DNA of 64,000 nucleotides from Spodoptera frugiperda (GCF_023101765.2 NC_064225.1:1426001-1490000), one strand, 5' to 3'; counted from the first letter of the stretch, positions 42,681 through 53,081 are shown. The notes: a model not told the origin generated them from the sequence alone. Program-made: numbers and translations.

Positions 42681-43076
42681 ATGTGGTGGCTTGGAGGTTT
42701 ATGATGCTCGCTTTTCATGTATGAGGGTGCCTGTTCGAAATTTTACAACGGCATGTACCAATGTGCCTTCCGAGTTATAATATACCACTTACTAACGGTA
42801 AACGACAACATCATGAGGAAATCTTGATTTATAATGTCTAATTATAAATTTAAAATTGCTAACTCGCATAAATGATAAATTATATTTATTTTTGCAAATA
42901 GGTTGTAATGTAACTCTTTTACACGTCAATCTTTTAAATAACTAGATAAGGCCGGCATTTCCTATCGGACTACTCTGAGATAAAATGCCGAAACAAACTC
43001 AAAGGTGCAGTGAGCAAGTGTGGTGATTAGTGTTTAAACCTTCTTTATGTAAGAAGAGGCATTTGGTTAATGGAGG
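42681..43076 (+). mobile_element. Family E SINE split by repeat N
   Basis: Left part 42,681-42,868 (GGTTTATGATGCTCGCTTTTC through AATTGCTAACTCGCAT); right part 43,003-43,076 (TGAGCAAGTGTGGTGATTAG, then AAGAAGAGGCATTTGGTTAA). The break falls inside the conserved GCATTGAGCAAGC block. Confidence 0.65.
42869..43003 (+). repeat. Repeat N inserted in family E
   Basis: AAATGATAAATTATATTTATT, TTTTACACGTCAATCTTTTA and AATGCCGAAACAAACTCAAA; same length as the 27,336-27,470 copy. Confidence 0.55.
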
Positions 43077-43093
43077 AGCGGACCCTATTGGTG

Positions 43094-43250
43094 GGTGCCA
43101 TTAGTAAAAGGTTCTGAATCAGTGAGCCTATTACCATATACCAGACACAATTGCAGAGCCTGTAGATAATTTTCAAATAATGACAAATTTTCGAAAAACC
43201 AAATATATCCCTGTAATACATGGTACGACCACTTCGTTCCTCGTCGGGCA
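43094..43250 (-). mobile_element. Decayed family C SINE, inverted
   Basis: On the minus strand GGTTTTTCGAAAATTTGTC, CAGGCTCTGCAATTGTGTC and GGTATATGGTAATAGGCTCAC follow the family C body order. Confidence 0.4.
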
Positions 43251-43652
43251 AAGTTTGTTAACCCCACCAACGCAATCACAAAAACGTAATTATTTAAAAA
43301 CCCCACTTTAAATAATTACAAAATGCACATTTAATGAAAAACGTTGATTGGATGTAATTAATTAATAAATCTTTCAGAATAATTCATGCTGAAACATTTC
43401 ATTGCAGATTTCAGTGAGCCCATTTCAGTAGGGACGGCTCTATGAAATATGAAGTGATGTTTTCAGTTTTCGTGATGAGTTAAGTCTGTTTAGTAAGTAG
43501 CAACCCTTAAGGGCAAGACATATAACACGCACCGCTCCGACATTTCATTTAAAATTGAACTTTAAATAGTATGGCGTATGATATATTTCATAACGTCAAT
43601 ACAAAAAAGCTGATGGTATAAGTGGCCAGTGCACGGTCGTTTTGAGTTGTAG
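43251..43652. other. Unassigned DNA
   Basis: No recognised element. Confidence 0.35.
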
Positions 43653-43847
43653 TTGAGGCGCTCGGGCGCTTTCCGTATATGGACCGCTCGCTGCAAGCAT
43701 TCTTGCAGGCAGGCTACGTGCTTACTACTCGCCGACAGCCAGCTGGATGTCCGCAACCCGCCTGGCAGGCGTAAGCGAAACAACATCGCATCGCTCGACG
43801 TCGGCGCGACGACTGCGAGCTTACACCTCGCGGGCGACTCAACACAA
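43653..43847 (+). CDS. Candidate isolated coding exon (weak)
   Basis: A 65-codon open segment, GC- and CpG-rich against AT-rich flanks. It lies between a possible acceptor (TTTTGAGTTGTAG, 43,640-43,652) and a possible donor (CAA|GTACGT at 43,848). Translation is Arg/Cys-rich: ARCKHSCRQATCLLLADSQL, then a tetrabasic RRKR, then ASLDVGATTASLHLAG. A Cys cluster followed by RRKR would fit a furin-cleaved extracellular protein. No partner exon was found, the polypyrimidine tract is poor, and the minus strand is open too. It may be transposon-derived. Confidence 0.25.
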
Positions 43848-44106
43848 GTACGTTCTCATCTAACAGTAGCCATAAGTTGTGCCGAAGCCAAGTCGGACCC
43901 GAATCAGAACCGTCAGTGTTAAATCTGCTTTGACCTTTATTATAACTACGTAGGAACTTTCCCTATTTCTGTAGAACTTTAATAAGGTCAGACAAGCGTT
44001 ATTATTTAGTTGATTGATTCTTAGAACAGGTTCAATTGAAAATGAAAATTCTCATTAACATTTGAGCATCAGAAAACGAAACTATCTTAATATTATATTA
44101 GCATCC

Positions 44107-44390
44107 TATAAATGAACTACTGTTGATCAAAGGCCTCTTTTTACACGTAGAAGGTTTGAGAGCATTAACCACCATGCTTACTCAATGCGCTTTGGCAATT
44201 TCAAACTAATAATTAGAAATTATAAGCCCAGGTTTCCTCACGATGTTTTCAATCACCGCTTGTCAGTGGTGTCTAAATAATCTTAGAATGTACATATAAC
44301 TCGGAAAAAGTCACATTGGTAGTAGGTTTTGAACCATCGCCCTCACGCATGAGATGCGAAGCGATCTTAAACCTCTGGACAACCACAATA
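44107..44390 (-). mobile_element. Family E SINE, near complete
   Basis: CTGTTGATCAAAGGCCTC, ACCACCATGCTTACTCAATG, TATAAGCCCAGGTTTCC and GTAGGTTTTGAACC, ending in a decayed head (GAGATGCGAAGCG, TCTTAAACCTC). Confidence 0.65.
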
Positions 44391-44861
44391 TAACGTCTTT
44401 ATATATGTGAAACAAATCACTATCAAATATCTAACCCTGATTTATAGCGACCAATTAGCAAAGCAATTAGATGGTGAATTAACACGATTGGTCAGATTAC
44501 ACGAGATGAACTATTACACGTCTCTGATTGGTACAATATTGTGTTGGTATAGAATAGTAGTTTCCGTATTAGGGAACTGGTATTGTGTTTTGTTAATTAA
44601 AAGATTCTTAGTGTACGATGAGCGAAGTGTTGCGTTTGATTTCTGGGTAATTTGTATTTTTGGTTTTTCGGTTTTCAAAAGAGTTTAGTGTATAATTTGT
44701 TATGATGTTTAGTTAAAAACATCCATATAGGGATATTTTTCTTAAACATAATTTGATACTTTTTTTACATAAAACTCAGACCCGCAACTTTAATTTGTAA
44801 ATCATACAAAAAGTAGTTTCATATAGCTATTAAGTAACGCAAAAAAGCGACGCCACGCCTT
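44391..44861. other. Unassigned DNA
   Basis: A 93-codon plus-strand frame (44,407-44,688) has no recognisable domain. No repeat recognised. Confidence 0.4.
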
Positions 44862-44965
44862 TTATCCCGAAGGGGAGAGCAGAGGTGCACATTACGCCAC
44901 GTATTACTAAAATATTACTAAAATACACGATTTACACCCACTTTTTACCATTTGTGTTTTTTTTT
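44862..44965 (-). mobile_element. Family C SINE tail, inverted
   Basis: ACGCCTTTTATCCCGAAGGG, GCAGAGGTGCACATTACGCC and CACCCACTTTTTACCATTTG. Confidence 0.6.
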
Positions 44966-45036
44966 TTCTATTGGATCTATTTTTATATTAGAATTTACCA
45001 CGTTGCATAACAGCCACGCAAAGAAATAAAAGTATT

Positions 45037-45127
45037 TATGTGCTAGTTTTCAAACTAAAATAAAAATAATTTTATTTTTAAAACTAGCACATAATTTATA
45101 ATAGTTTAAATTATTAAATTTAAACTG
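45037..45127. repeat. Two adjacent hairpins
   Basis: TATGTGCTAGTTTT (45,037-45,050) pairs perfectly with AAAACTAGCACATA (45,080-45,093). Eleven bases on, AGTTTAAATT pairs with AATTTAAACT (45,104-45,127, 4-nt loop). AT-rich and noncoding. Confidence 0.6.
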
Positions 45128-45471
45128 TGTACCAAATTCATACAAAAGTCTAACCTTTAATATCACAAATCTAAATGCTTATTCACAAGCCAAGATTTTC
45201 GAAAAATACCTCTTTCAATACAGACACAATAAAACTATCGCAAAAGAGAAAATGGTTACCTTTGAGACTAGCCCTCTTTATTCCCTCCCGATGCTCTCCC
45301 GAAGAGAATTAACTTCACTCAGAGGTTATTAAGATATCCTCTCTTACTGAAAGTAAATTACATTTCATATATCATCATAATTAGGTGAGACTTGGTCATG
45401 TAATTACTTCTTGTTGTATGATTTTTGTGTGAGAACAAAAAATGATTTTCTTGTTTCGTAATTTGCCGTGA

Positions 45472-45806
45472 AAATAGGGATGTTGACGGGGTATAAAAAT
45501 TTAATATCTATTTAGTCCGTCGTCGGTTAGGTAAAGATAAAATATTTGACCCGTATTTTTTTATTTTGTCATTATATTTATAAGATAACAATTCTTAGCT
45601 AAAAGGAATCAAAGTTTAGGAATGGGAGCAAATACGTAATTTCTATGTGTAAATCGTAGATAGAAGTGACGTCATGGGATATTTCAAATCAATATAATTA
45701 TCTTCGAAAGTATTTATTTCCGTAAGAAAAAAAAAATACGTGTCCCATATTTTAAAATAATCTACAAGAAGGACATTAAATTAAAAATTAGTCATGTACC
45801 CTATTT
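45472..45806. mobile_element. Element K, longest copy (335 bp)
   Basis: AAATAGGGATGTTGACGGGG at the left, CATGTACCCTATTT at the right; 10-bp near-perfect terminal inverted repeat. The interior matches 35,294-35,578 but has an extra segment with GTGACGTCATGGG. Confidence 0.55.
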
Positions 45807-46251
45807 CACATCAACCATAAAACTACGAGTATTTCAGTATTTTTAAGCTAAAAATACATTAAATAGAGAAAACTAATCCAACTTCCACCAAACACTAAAT
45901 ACAAGCAAAAAATATTAAATATCAAACCCCTGTTAGTGTTTAAAAAGTGCATGCGAATATAAAACTGAACTCCTTTTATTTACGTCTGCAATAAAAACTA
46001 GTTTTGTGTGCAGTTTACTGGGTCAAATAAATGGATACTGCGCTCTATGTAAAACTGTTAACTTGTTTGGAAACAATTATTACAAGCGAATTTTATATAT
46101 TACGGTTAAAAGGATTATATAGATTTATTAAATTGATTTAAAAATTAAACTAGAATATTTCCATATATTTACCTTACTTGTTGATTACATTAAAATATTT
46201 AATTAGAAAAAAAAAACGTTTAAAAATATAAAAACAAATTATAAACTAGAT
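45807..46251. other. Unassigned AT-rich DNA
   Basis: No recognised element. Confidence 0.4.
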
Positions 46252-46382
46252 TAATTATTATTATGTCATCTACTGCTCACGGAACTGTTTGACGAGGAAC
46301 TTGACTAGTTTCAAGCCACACTAGAAGCTCATATTCATGAGCAGCATTCTGCGTCACACGACGCGGCGATTGTCGCGCATTA
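46252..46382 (+). mobile_element. Family G foldback MITE, left arm only
   Basis: ACTGTTTGACGAGGAACTTG, TTTCAAGCCACACTAGAAGC and CACGACGCGGCGATTGTCGC. Confidence 0.6.
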
Positions 46383-46455
46383 ATGACATAGAAGATCCCA
46401 TTTAGTTTTTTTAATTCCATCCTAGTTGAAACGTTATCCATAATATAAAAATAAG

Positions 46456-46643
46456 TCGGGTTTTCCTTCCTGACGCTATAACTCCAGAACGCACGAACCG
46501 AATTCCACGGTTTTGCATTCGTTGGAAAAGTCTTAGGCTCTATGAGATTTACAGCAAAGAAAATTCAGAAAAAAAATCAAGAGAAAAGCAGTAAAAACAG
46601 GGTGAATAATTGGTGACGAAACGGAGTTCGCCGGGTTTGCTAG
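46456..46643 (+). mobile_element. Short Helitron-like element, 188 bp
   Basis: Begins TCGGGTTTTCCTTCCTGACG and ends GTTCGCCGGGTTTGCTAG. The CTAG end and the ACGAACCGAATTCCACGG interior recall a lepidopteran Helitron family. The flanks (G before, A after) do not fit the AT rule, so the call is tentative. Confidence 0.4.
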
Positions 46644-46718
46644 AAATTTCTAAATGTTGAAAATAATCTTAGTAAATAGATCTAAAAAATCACCAAAACA
46701 CTCTTCTAATTAAGACAT

Positions 46719-46800
46719 TGAACGCGGTGGTGGTCACCGGTGACCGACGTTAGCGAAGGATTTGCCTTCAACAATTTTCTATTGGCAGTCAAAGACTTAA
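46719..46800 (-). repeat. Repeat T copy with palindrome
   Basis: GGTCACCGGTGACC at 46,732-46,745, then GACGTTAGCGAAGGATTTGC and CTATTGGCAGTCAAAGAC; reverse complement of 979-1060. Confidence 0.55.
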
Positions 46801-47295
46801 AGTGAAAAATCACATTAACTAACACAATTGATTAATCACAAAATAAAAGGACATGAGCTATACTAAAAAAGGGACAAAACTAACTTGAATAAGTTAGCTC
46901 CAAACTCAAGGTCGCGGATAGGTCACTGGGGAGTGATCCGCATAGTTCCCACCCAATAATACGTCTAGTGAGGAGAGTTTGAAAAGTTGGATGGGAAAAT
47001 AATGACATAAGGATGGTAGTTTATCTTCTGGGTCTAGTTCGAACAATTTATTTGACCGTAGTTTTATTTGGGAGATGGGGACGCGTGAAGGAATGGGATT
47101 TTTGATATAGAAAGCACGGAAGGTTTTTAAAAATGTTGGTTATATGTGATTACAAATATTGTAATTGGAGTTGATTTCAATTGTATACTAAAAATATATT
47201 GAAATCTTCAATTAGTTTGCAGAATAGAATCAAGCGTTACTTTGACTATACTACACTGAGACTGCATAAAATAATTAGTTTTTATTCCACTGTAG
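46801..47295. other. Unassigned DNA
   Basis: No recognised element. Confidence 0.4.
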
Positions 47296-47401
47296 AAGTG
47301 TATTTCGAACGGGATGGTTTTCGGTCAGTAAGAATCTGACACTCCCTCTCACCTCACCCAAGGTGGAGAAGTCATTGGATGATTTTCTCCCGTCAAAAAG
47401 A
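47296..47401 (+). mobile_element. Family A fragment
   Basis: CGAACGGGATGGTTTTCGGTC to CTCCCGTCAAAAAG. Confidence 0.6.
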
Positions 47402-47814
47402 GGCCTATATAGGTATTTAGCTGTTTTTGTGTTGTTGATAATCATAAATAAGTCTTTATTTATTTAAAAATGTGGTGATGAATGTTGGACATCAATTATT
47501 ATATTGACGTAATAGTGAAAATTGAAATGGAATTATATAAAATTGAATTTGAAATTTAATATAAAGTCAGTACAATTTGTAGGTAATTTATGTGGTTGAG
47601 TTTAATCAGCAAATAATAGCGGTGTCCCACAAAATTATTATATTTTATGCAAGAATAAAAATCAAACCTCGACCGCATACATAATTATATTAATTAACAT
47701 TTCGAAATTAGTTTTAATCATGTATTTAATCAAACGGCGCAAGTATAATAACGTTGTTGGTTATTATATTTTTGAGCCGTTTGGGGTTGTCACTTTTGGT
47801 CCATCGTTGGTTTT
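47402..47814. other. Unassigned AT-rich DNA
   Basis: No recognised element. Confidence 0.4.
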
Positions 47815-47952
47815 GGAGCTGCGGACAACGTAACAGGTTACCGGGGCTCTAGCTGAAAGCAGCAGTAGGGACGGGGTAGTTTTTAGTCAGTCAAAGTCTG
47901 ACACTTCCCCCGCCTCGCCCAGAGTGGGAGAAGTCATTGAATTATTTTCCTG
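47815..47952 (+). mobile_element. Family A retroposon, tailless
   Basis: GGAGCTGCGGACAACGTAAC to GAAGTCATTGAATTATTTTCC. The A-tail is not present. Confidence 0.65.
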
Positions 47953-48077
47953 TATCTCGTGATTGGAGGGTTGATCTGTTACTTAGTCAGAGGATATAGC
48001 AGATACCATACATACGTGGCAATAGCTGCGAAAACGTTAAAAAATACATAAACAAGACCATTATCATACTTAATATC

Positions 48078-48251
48078 ATGGATGAGAAAGTTTGTTGGTT
48101 TGGATGTTAGAATGTTTGGTTATTTTGATGTTTGTCCGTCAATTACGCTGAAACTACTGAACGGATTTTGATGAAATTTGGTACACACACAGGGTATAAG
48201 CTAACTTTTTACCCACGGGAACGCGGGTAAAACCGCTGCCAGAAACTAGTA
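48078..48251 (+). mobile_element. Lep1/Helitron-type element (F)
   Basis: GTCCGTCAATTACGCTGAAAC, GAACGGATTTTGATGAAATT and AACCGCTGCCAGAAACTAG; CTAG end followed by T. Confidence 0.65.
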
Positions 48252-48817
48252 TTATTATAAATAACACCATAATTTCCTATAAATTTGGACTTGTGTAACA
48301 GATAAGCCACAATACGGACTCTATTACAGCCAATAGCTTATTATTATAGTTCCTCACATGAGCATTGTACACATCAAGCTACACACGACCAGTATAAGCT
48401 GACCTTCAAATGAGTGGAAAAACCATACAAAGCGAGACTATGATACACTGGCTGATACGAACACAATGCGTTGAATGGGCGCTGTGTTCAGGAGATAAAA
48501 ACTGTCCCATTGACGTAAGCTACTAGCTTTTGCGCCTCGTATTCACCTGTATTCAATACGATTTTGTTTTGTGACTATAAAATCCATTTTGTGGATTACT
48601 GTTTTGGTGTAATGGATTTTTTTTGAACGCAGTTATTGATGGGAAAGCGCTTAAAGTTCAATAGTTAGTTTTTATTTGATGAAAACTTGTTTAGTTGTAC
48701 GTTTATGCTTTTTGTCTGTTTCATATATTATATAGTCACTTTTACTGCGAGTAGATGATCTCTGTTATGTTTCTTGAGTCGTTCGCTTTTAACCTAACCT
48801 ACAAACATATCTTAAAC
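48252..48817. other. Unassigned DNA
   Basis: No recognised element. Confidence 0.4.
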
Positions 48818-48991
48818 TTTTTTTTTTTTTTTGAGGCAGGCAAATTATGAAAGCTTGGGAGAAGCATGAGAAGGGGTGCCAGACTCTTATTGACTAAAAA
48901 CCAACCTGTTTCTACTCCTACTTTTCGGGCCGGAGCTTCACATCAGAATCAGGCATTAGCCCTACTAGGCCCCATCTGTGCTGGCTTGATG
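48818..48991 (-). mobile_element. Family A retroposon, inverted
   Basis: T15 run, reversed core, then CATCAGAATCAGGCATTAGCC and GGCCCCATCTGTGCTGG, part of the 5' extension. Confidence 0.65.
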
Positions 48992-49127
48992 GTTAGCTGA
49001 TGTACTAAGGAGTAACATAAGCTAATTGTATTTTACAGAAAATGCAAACCCCAAATTCTGTCGTTTGTCATTATTCTACTCAATACTTTGCATACTTACA
49101 CACCAGGCTCTTAGACTCTGGCTGGTC

Positions 49128-49160
49128 GCGCAACGATCTTCGGCCACCGTAAGTGCGGGT
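49128..49160 (-). repeat. Repeat U fragment
   Basis: GCGCAACGATCTTCGGCCACC then GTAAGTGCGGG, inverted relative to 42,251-42,320. Confidence 0.4.
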
Positions 49161-49200
49161 CTGCGGACGGCGGGCGAGAGTAGCTCGCAGCGCGACCAGA

Positions 49201-49449
49201 ACCAAACCCATGCGTGCGGCACGTCGCGTTCCGCGCGCACCTTAAAGAGCCATCAGACCACCACAGATAGGGCCCAGTAGGGCTGATGCCTAATCTGGAG
49301 CTGCGGACTACCTAGCGGGTTTACCGGGGCTGCGGCTCGATAAGCAGGAGTAGGAACAGGGTGGTTATTAGTCAGTAAGAGTCTGACACTCCCTCTCGCC
49401 TTGCCTTAGCGAGAGAAGTCATTGGATGATTTACCCCCCTTAAAAAAAG
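49201..49449 (+). mobile_element. Family A retroposon, longest form
   Basis: GTGCGGCACGTCGCGTTCCG, AAAGAGCCATCAGACCACC and GGGCTGATGCCTAATCTGG precede a full short-form copy (49,292-49,449) that ends in an A-run. It shows that the short copies are 5'-truncated versions of a longer retroposon. Confidence 0.7.
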
Positions 49450-49929
49450 ACTGGCTGGTAATAATTTTTTTATTTATCGTCATCAACAAATAAATTACAA
49501 CGTTCAAACGAACAATGACACAACTATAACTAACCACTCCTAGTATCGCTTGTTATGGCACATTTAACTGAACAAAACCACAACTAGTTGGACAAATCAG
49601 TTTAACTGCCAACTTGAGTAGAACGAAACTTATAATTGGATGAACGGGGGATTTTAGAATAAATTGTTATCGTCGTATATTTTGGCTGGTATGCTTGAAA
49701 TTGGTTGGTTTTCGGTTAGATCTTCTAAGTATTTACATTGGGTATTTTTCTTGGAAAGAGCTTACTTAGGTACTTACTTCTAGTAGACTTACTACTAGAC
49801 TTAGTTAATAATAATTTATCTGATGTCGAGTGGTTGCAACTAAAACTAGATTTTATTACGTAAAGCGTAAAGGCTAATTTTTTTTTTTAATTTCTCAGTA
49901 GCTGCTTTAACCTAAGTTGCTATTACTTG
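49450..49929. other. Unassigned AT-rich DNA
   Basis: No recognised element. Confidence 0.4.
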
Positions 49930-50205
49930 TGACGTGATCTCCCGGAGATTTAAGACGCCCGCTTCTCATGCTTTCGAAACCTACCAACGGCAAATACAGA
50001 TGTGACTTTTTCTGAGTCATATGTTCTTTCTAAGATTATTTAGACACCACTGACAAAAACATTGTGAGGAAACCTGGGCTTATCATTACTAATTATAAGT
50101 TTGAAATGCAACCTGCATTGAGCAAGCGTGGTAATGAATGTTCAAACCTTCTCCGTGTAAGAAGAGGCGTTTGGTTAACAGTGGCCACTTATAGATTGTT
50201 ATGAT
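49930..50205 (+). mobile_element. Family E SINE
   Basis: GGAGATTTAAGACGCCCGC, a shortened head that skips the GGATGCGGG half, CTACCAACGGCAAATACAG, then the full body to AGTGGCCACTTATAGATTG. GATGAT tail lost. Confidence 0.65.
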
Positions 50206-51385
50206 TTGCTATTATATGGGACTCATAAAATGGGTATTACATTGAACATAAGCACCTTTGAAAGCAATAAAATCACCTTCCTTAATTATGTTTTTTTTAA
50301 CATCCAGGAACAACTCTCAAGACCAGAAACTATCCATTAAGAGATCAATCTCAGTATCCTTTCATACTACTAAAACCTCATCCACAACCTTTTTCTTCTT
50401 AACTCACTTAATTACTATAAAAAAGTAAAAAACTCCCACGACTTCTGACTCGATGAAATCTCGAACAAGTAAATCCTCTCGGCCATTTAAGTCTCGAACA
50501 TACCGACCGCAAGTTGAACTATACCAATCTTTATACACCTCTAAACAAATTTCAACTCAATTCCTATGAAACTAGGGTTGGTAATGGTTTGAAGATGTCT
50601 CTCAGATTGGTGTATTTTGATGTGCTGGTGTAGTACTACGAATTAGTAACTTGAGCCGAGGTATTAGCAAATTAAGACGTCGAAATGTTTCAAGTAATCT
50701 ATGGACGGGTGGAACAATCTTTCGGAATCTTTGCTTGATTTAAACTTAGCGGTTTATGCTTGTACTTAAGCGTGTTTTAGTTTCAAGTTATTTGACTTTA
50801 GTTTGGATTGGTGATTTGATGTTAAATGGAGCGTTTCGGTGCAGTTTGTGTTAGTTTAAAGTTTTAAGTCGTTGTTTGTTATTGATAATGTGTTGATGTG
50901 AAGTTTGTTAATTGAGGGTGGTGATTATTGTCGTTTCATTAGCTGTACTGGGGTTTTTGATGGTCGTGGCTTTTCCATCGCTGATCACTGAGTTTTTAGT
51001 CATGCAATTTAGATTTCTCGACAAATTTTAGAGACTAGCTTAAATTCTAGTTTAAATTGAGATTTATCGCCTGATATTCGTACATCACTCACAAACACTC
51101 ACATGACCTCACGACTGTCTTCCATCAGCATAGGCAGAGAAAATGGAACGCCATTTGCTACAAAACTTACATACGTTTTTAATTTATCAAAAGTCATTAG
51201 TCTTTTCATGTAATAAACCTATTTAGTTTGTAATCGATCTTACACTAGGGTCAATAATTAACGAGACAACACAATTAAAGAGAGCAAAAGGACAAACAAT
51301 TAACTCATATCATACTGTACTGTGTACTAAATTATTTCATCAAAAAAATAAAATAAACGACGTAATAATATTCAGTAAACTATGT
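50206..51385. other. Unassigned DNA, 1.2 kb
   Basis: The longest stretch of this half without any recognised repeat. No ORF over 60 codons, no RNA gene seen. Confidence 0.45.
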
Positions 51386-51545
51386 TTTAAAAAACCGACT
51401 TCATCCTTCTCTTTTTGAAGTTGGTTACTATAATATAACCTGGTTGGCTGGCTGTTGTTGTTTAGCAAAAACTTTTCTAAAAACAGCATCAACATCTTTT
51501 CGGCCAATCGTGAACCTTCTTTTTTGAAGTCGGTTAAAAAATAAA
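51386..51545. mobile_element. Inverted-repeat element P
   Basis: AAACCGACTTCA (51,392-51,403) is matched in inverted form by TGAAGTCGGTTA (51,525-51,536). Direct sub-repeats of CCTTCTTTTTTGAAG and a TCTTTTTGAAGTTGG block lie inside. The AACCGACTTCAAAAAA end is common in lepidopteran noncoding DNA. Confidence 0.45.
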
Positions 51546-51870
51546 CCATTTTCATCTTCACCAGACTGTCGCTGTTCCAATTAAAGTTTTCGTTGATTGC
51601 TCATCGGCGGTAGTGTGGAATTAATTAAAGCACTGGAACGATTCCAATTCCCAAGCATTTTGTCTGCACTCGCTGCGCTTAGTAGATGCATGGTTTTGGA
51701 GACAGATTGCACAAGTAAGGTTTGGATGTACTTTTGTAGGGATGGTGAATTTCGTTCATTTAATTTAGGTTTAAAGTAGAGTGAAGGGTTTGTGGTCTTT
51801 TTCACTAACCATCTACCTTAGGAGTAGATTTTTTAATTCGATTTGTCTGTTCGTAAACATCCACCCGCAA

Positions 51871-51980
51871 TTACTCCAGTTTATCCGTGATCATGGCACT
51901 TGCAACAGTGCCGAAATATCTGAAACTCATAAAAATTTAAAAACATATTAAATATCCCGTTTTAAGTTCCAATTCTAGAT
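51871..51980 (+). repeat. Repeat Q, copy 1
   Basis: TCCGTGATCATGGCACTTGC, AACAGTGCCGAAATATC and TAAATATCCCGTTTTAAG; matches 61,503-61,609. Probably a non-LTR 3' region. The 51,546-51,870 interval holds overlapping open frames on both strands without recognisable motifs. Confidence 0.55.
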
Positions 51981-52026
51981 TTTTTAAGGAAAAGTTACTT
52001 AGTGTGAGAGAGCGCTTATACCAACC

Positions 52027-52159
52027 CTTTTTTATGGAGGAATATCATCCAATGACTTCTCCCGCCTTAGGCAAGGCGAGAGGGAGCGTCAGACTCTTAC
52101 TGACTAAAAACCACCCCGTTCTTACTCCTGCTTTCAGCCCAGAGCCCCGATAACCCGGT
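52027..52159 (-). mobile_element. Family A retroposon, inverted
   Basis: T-run, CATCCAATGACTTCTCCCGCC, the reversed core and CCCGATAACCCGGTG. Confidence 0.65.
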
Positions 52160-52160
52160 G

Positions 52161-52290
52161 GCGCATCTTCATAGCACATCTTACACCTACAGCTACAGAG
52201 CTTAGTATCGCTGGCGACGGTCGGATAGTCTCCCAGCTTAGCTTCTTTGAAGCATAACTACATAGCACATCTCTGGTGGAAAATCAACAT
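52161..52290 (+). mobile_element. Family I, right end
   Basis: GCGCATCTTCATAGCACATC, GTCTCCCAGCTTAGCTTC and GCACATCTCTGGTGGAAAA. It abuts the family A copy directly. Confidence 0.5.
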
Positions 52291-52392
52291 AATCTTTGGG
52301 TGAATATGGCAAATTCTATAGACTGCGTTTCAATAAGCTGCTATTATTTTCCACACATTATTAAGTCAGCCTTTATTCAAATAGCATCGCGG

Positions 52393-52425
52393 TATGAGAA
52401 GCAATCAGTCTAATTGCTTCTCATA
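52393..52425. repeat. Compact perfect hairpin
   Basis: TATGAGAAGCAAT and ATTGCTTCTCATA pair over 13 bp around a 7-nt loop (CAGTCTA). No neighbouring gene; the rest of 52,291-52,685 is unassigned. Confidence 0.6.
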
Positions 52426-52685
52426 GTTTTTTGTCCTATTATAATTTATTTTTTGTTCTGCCGTAATGAAGGATAGAAAATATTAATTAATAAGCCAACA
52501 GCTTTCCTTCCTTGTTTTAATTGATATCTTCTTTATTTCTAGAATTTGCAGGCTCATTAGTTATTGGTGATGTTTAAAATAAGTTAGCTATTGGTTTTGG
52601 TTTTATAATATGTAGTATTCTGTTTCGTTTTAAATGGACTAATTAGGGACTTTAAAGAGCTTATGGCTAGTTTAACCAATCTCCT

Positions 52686-53013
52686 AAGTGTTGGAGAGCT
52701 ATGCTTCGGCACGAATGGGGCAAATCGGCCGGAGTGATACCACGGCCTCTCAGAAACCCGACGTGAAAAACGCTTGCGTTGTGTTTCGTTGTGTAAGTGA
52801 GGTTACCAGAGGCCCAATCATCCCCTTACCAATTTTCCCAATGAGGAATCGGTCCTCAATAACCCTTAAATCACTTACCCTCAAAAAACCGGCAACGCAT
52901 CTAGTGTAACGCCTCTGGTGATTCGTAAGCAATCGTCGCCGCATATGGACATGAACGGCGACGATTGCTTACTATCAGGTGGTCTGTCAAGTGGTTTACC
53001 GGCTTATACCATA
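52686..53013 (+). repeat. Family B with internal inverted duplication
   Basis: AAGTGTTGGAGAGCTATGC to CCGGCTTATACCAT. Where the GGCGGCGATTGCTTACCATC block should be, it occurs first inverted, then direct (see 52,925-52,972). Confidence 0.7.
52925..52972. repeat. Perfect 17-bp inverted repeat inside family B
   Basis: GTAAGCAATCGTCGCCG (52,925-52,941) and CGGCGACGATTGCTTAC (52,956-52,972) around a 14-nt centre. Confidence 0.85.
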
Positions 53014-53021
53014 TTTTTTAT

Positions 53022-53081
53022 CTGTGATATCGCTCCTGCCGAGCCAGCCCATTCATGCCAAAGCATGACTCTCCCACACTT
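53022..53081 (-). repeat. Family B end fragment, inverted
   Basis: GTGATATCGCTCCTGCCGAGCC then GCATGACTCTCCCACACTT, the reverse complement of the family's 5' end. It lies immediately right of the previous copy in opposite orientation. Confidence 0.65.

Noticed and set aside
43045..43306. Two overlapping minus-strand ORFs
   Set aside because: The sequence underneath reads as a decayed family C SINE.
44407..44688. 93-codon plus-strand ORF
   Set aside because: No recognisable domain, splice sites or codon bias; a chance open frame.
51581..51805. Overlapping ORFs on both strands between repeats P and Q
   Set aside because: A GTAAGG donor-like site follows at 51,715, but there is no acceptor, no motif and no partner exon.
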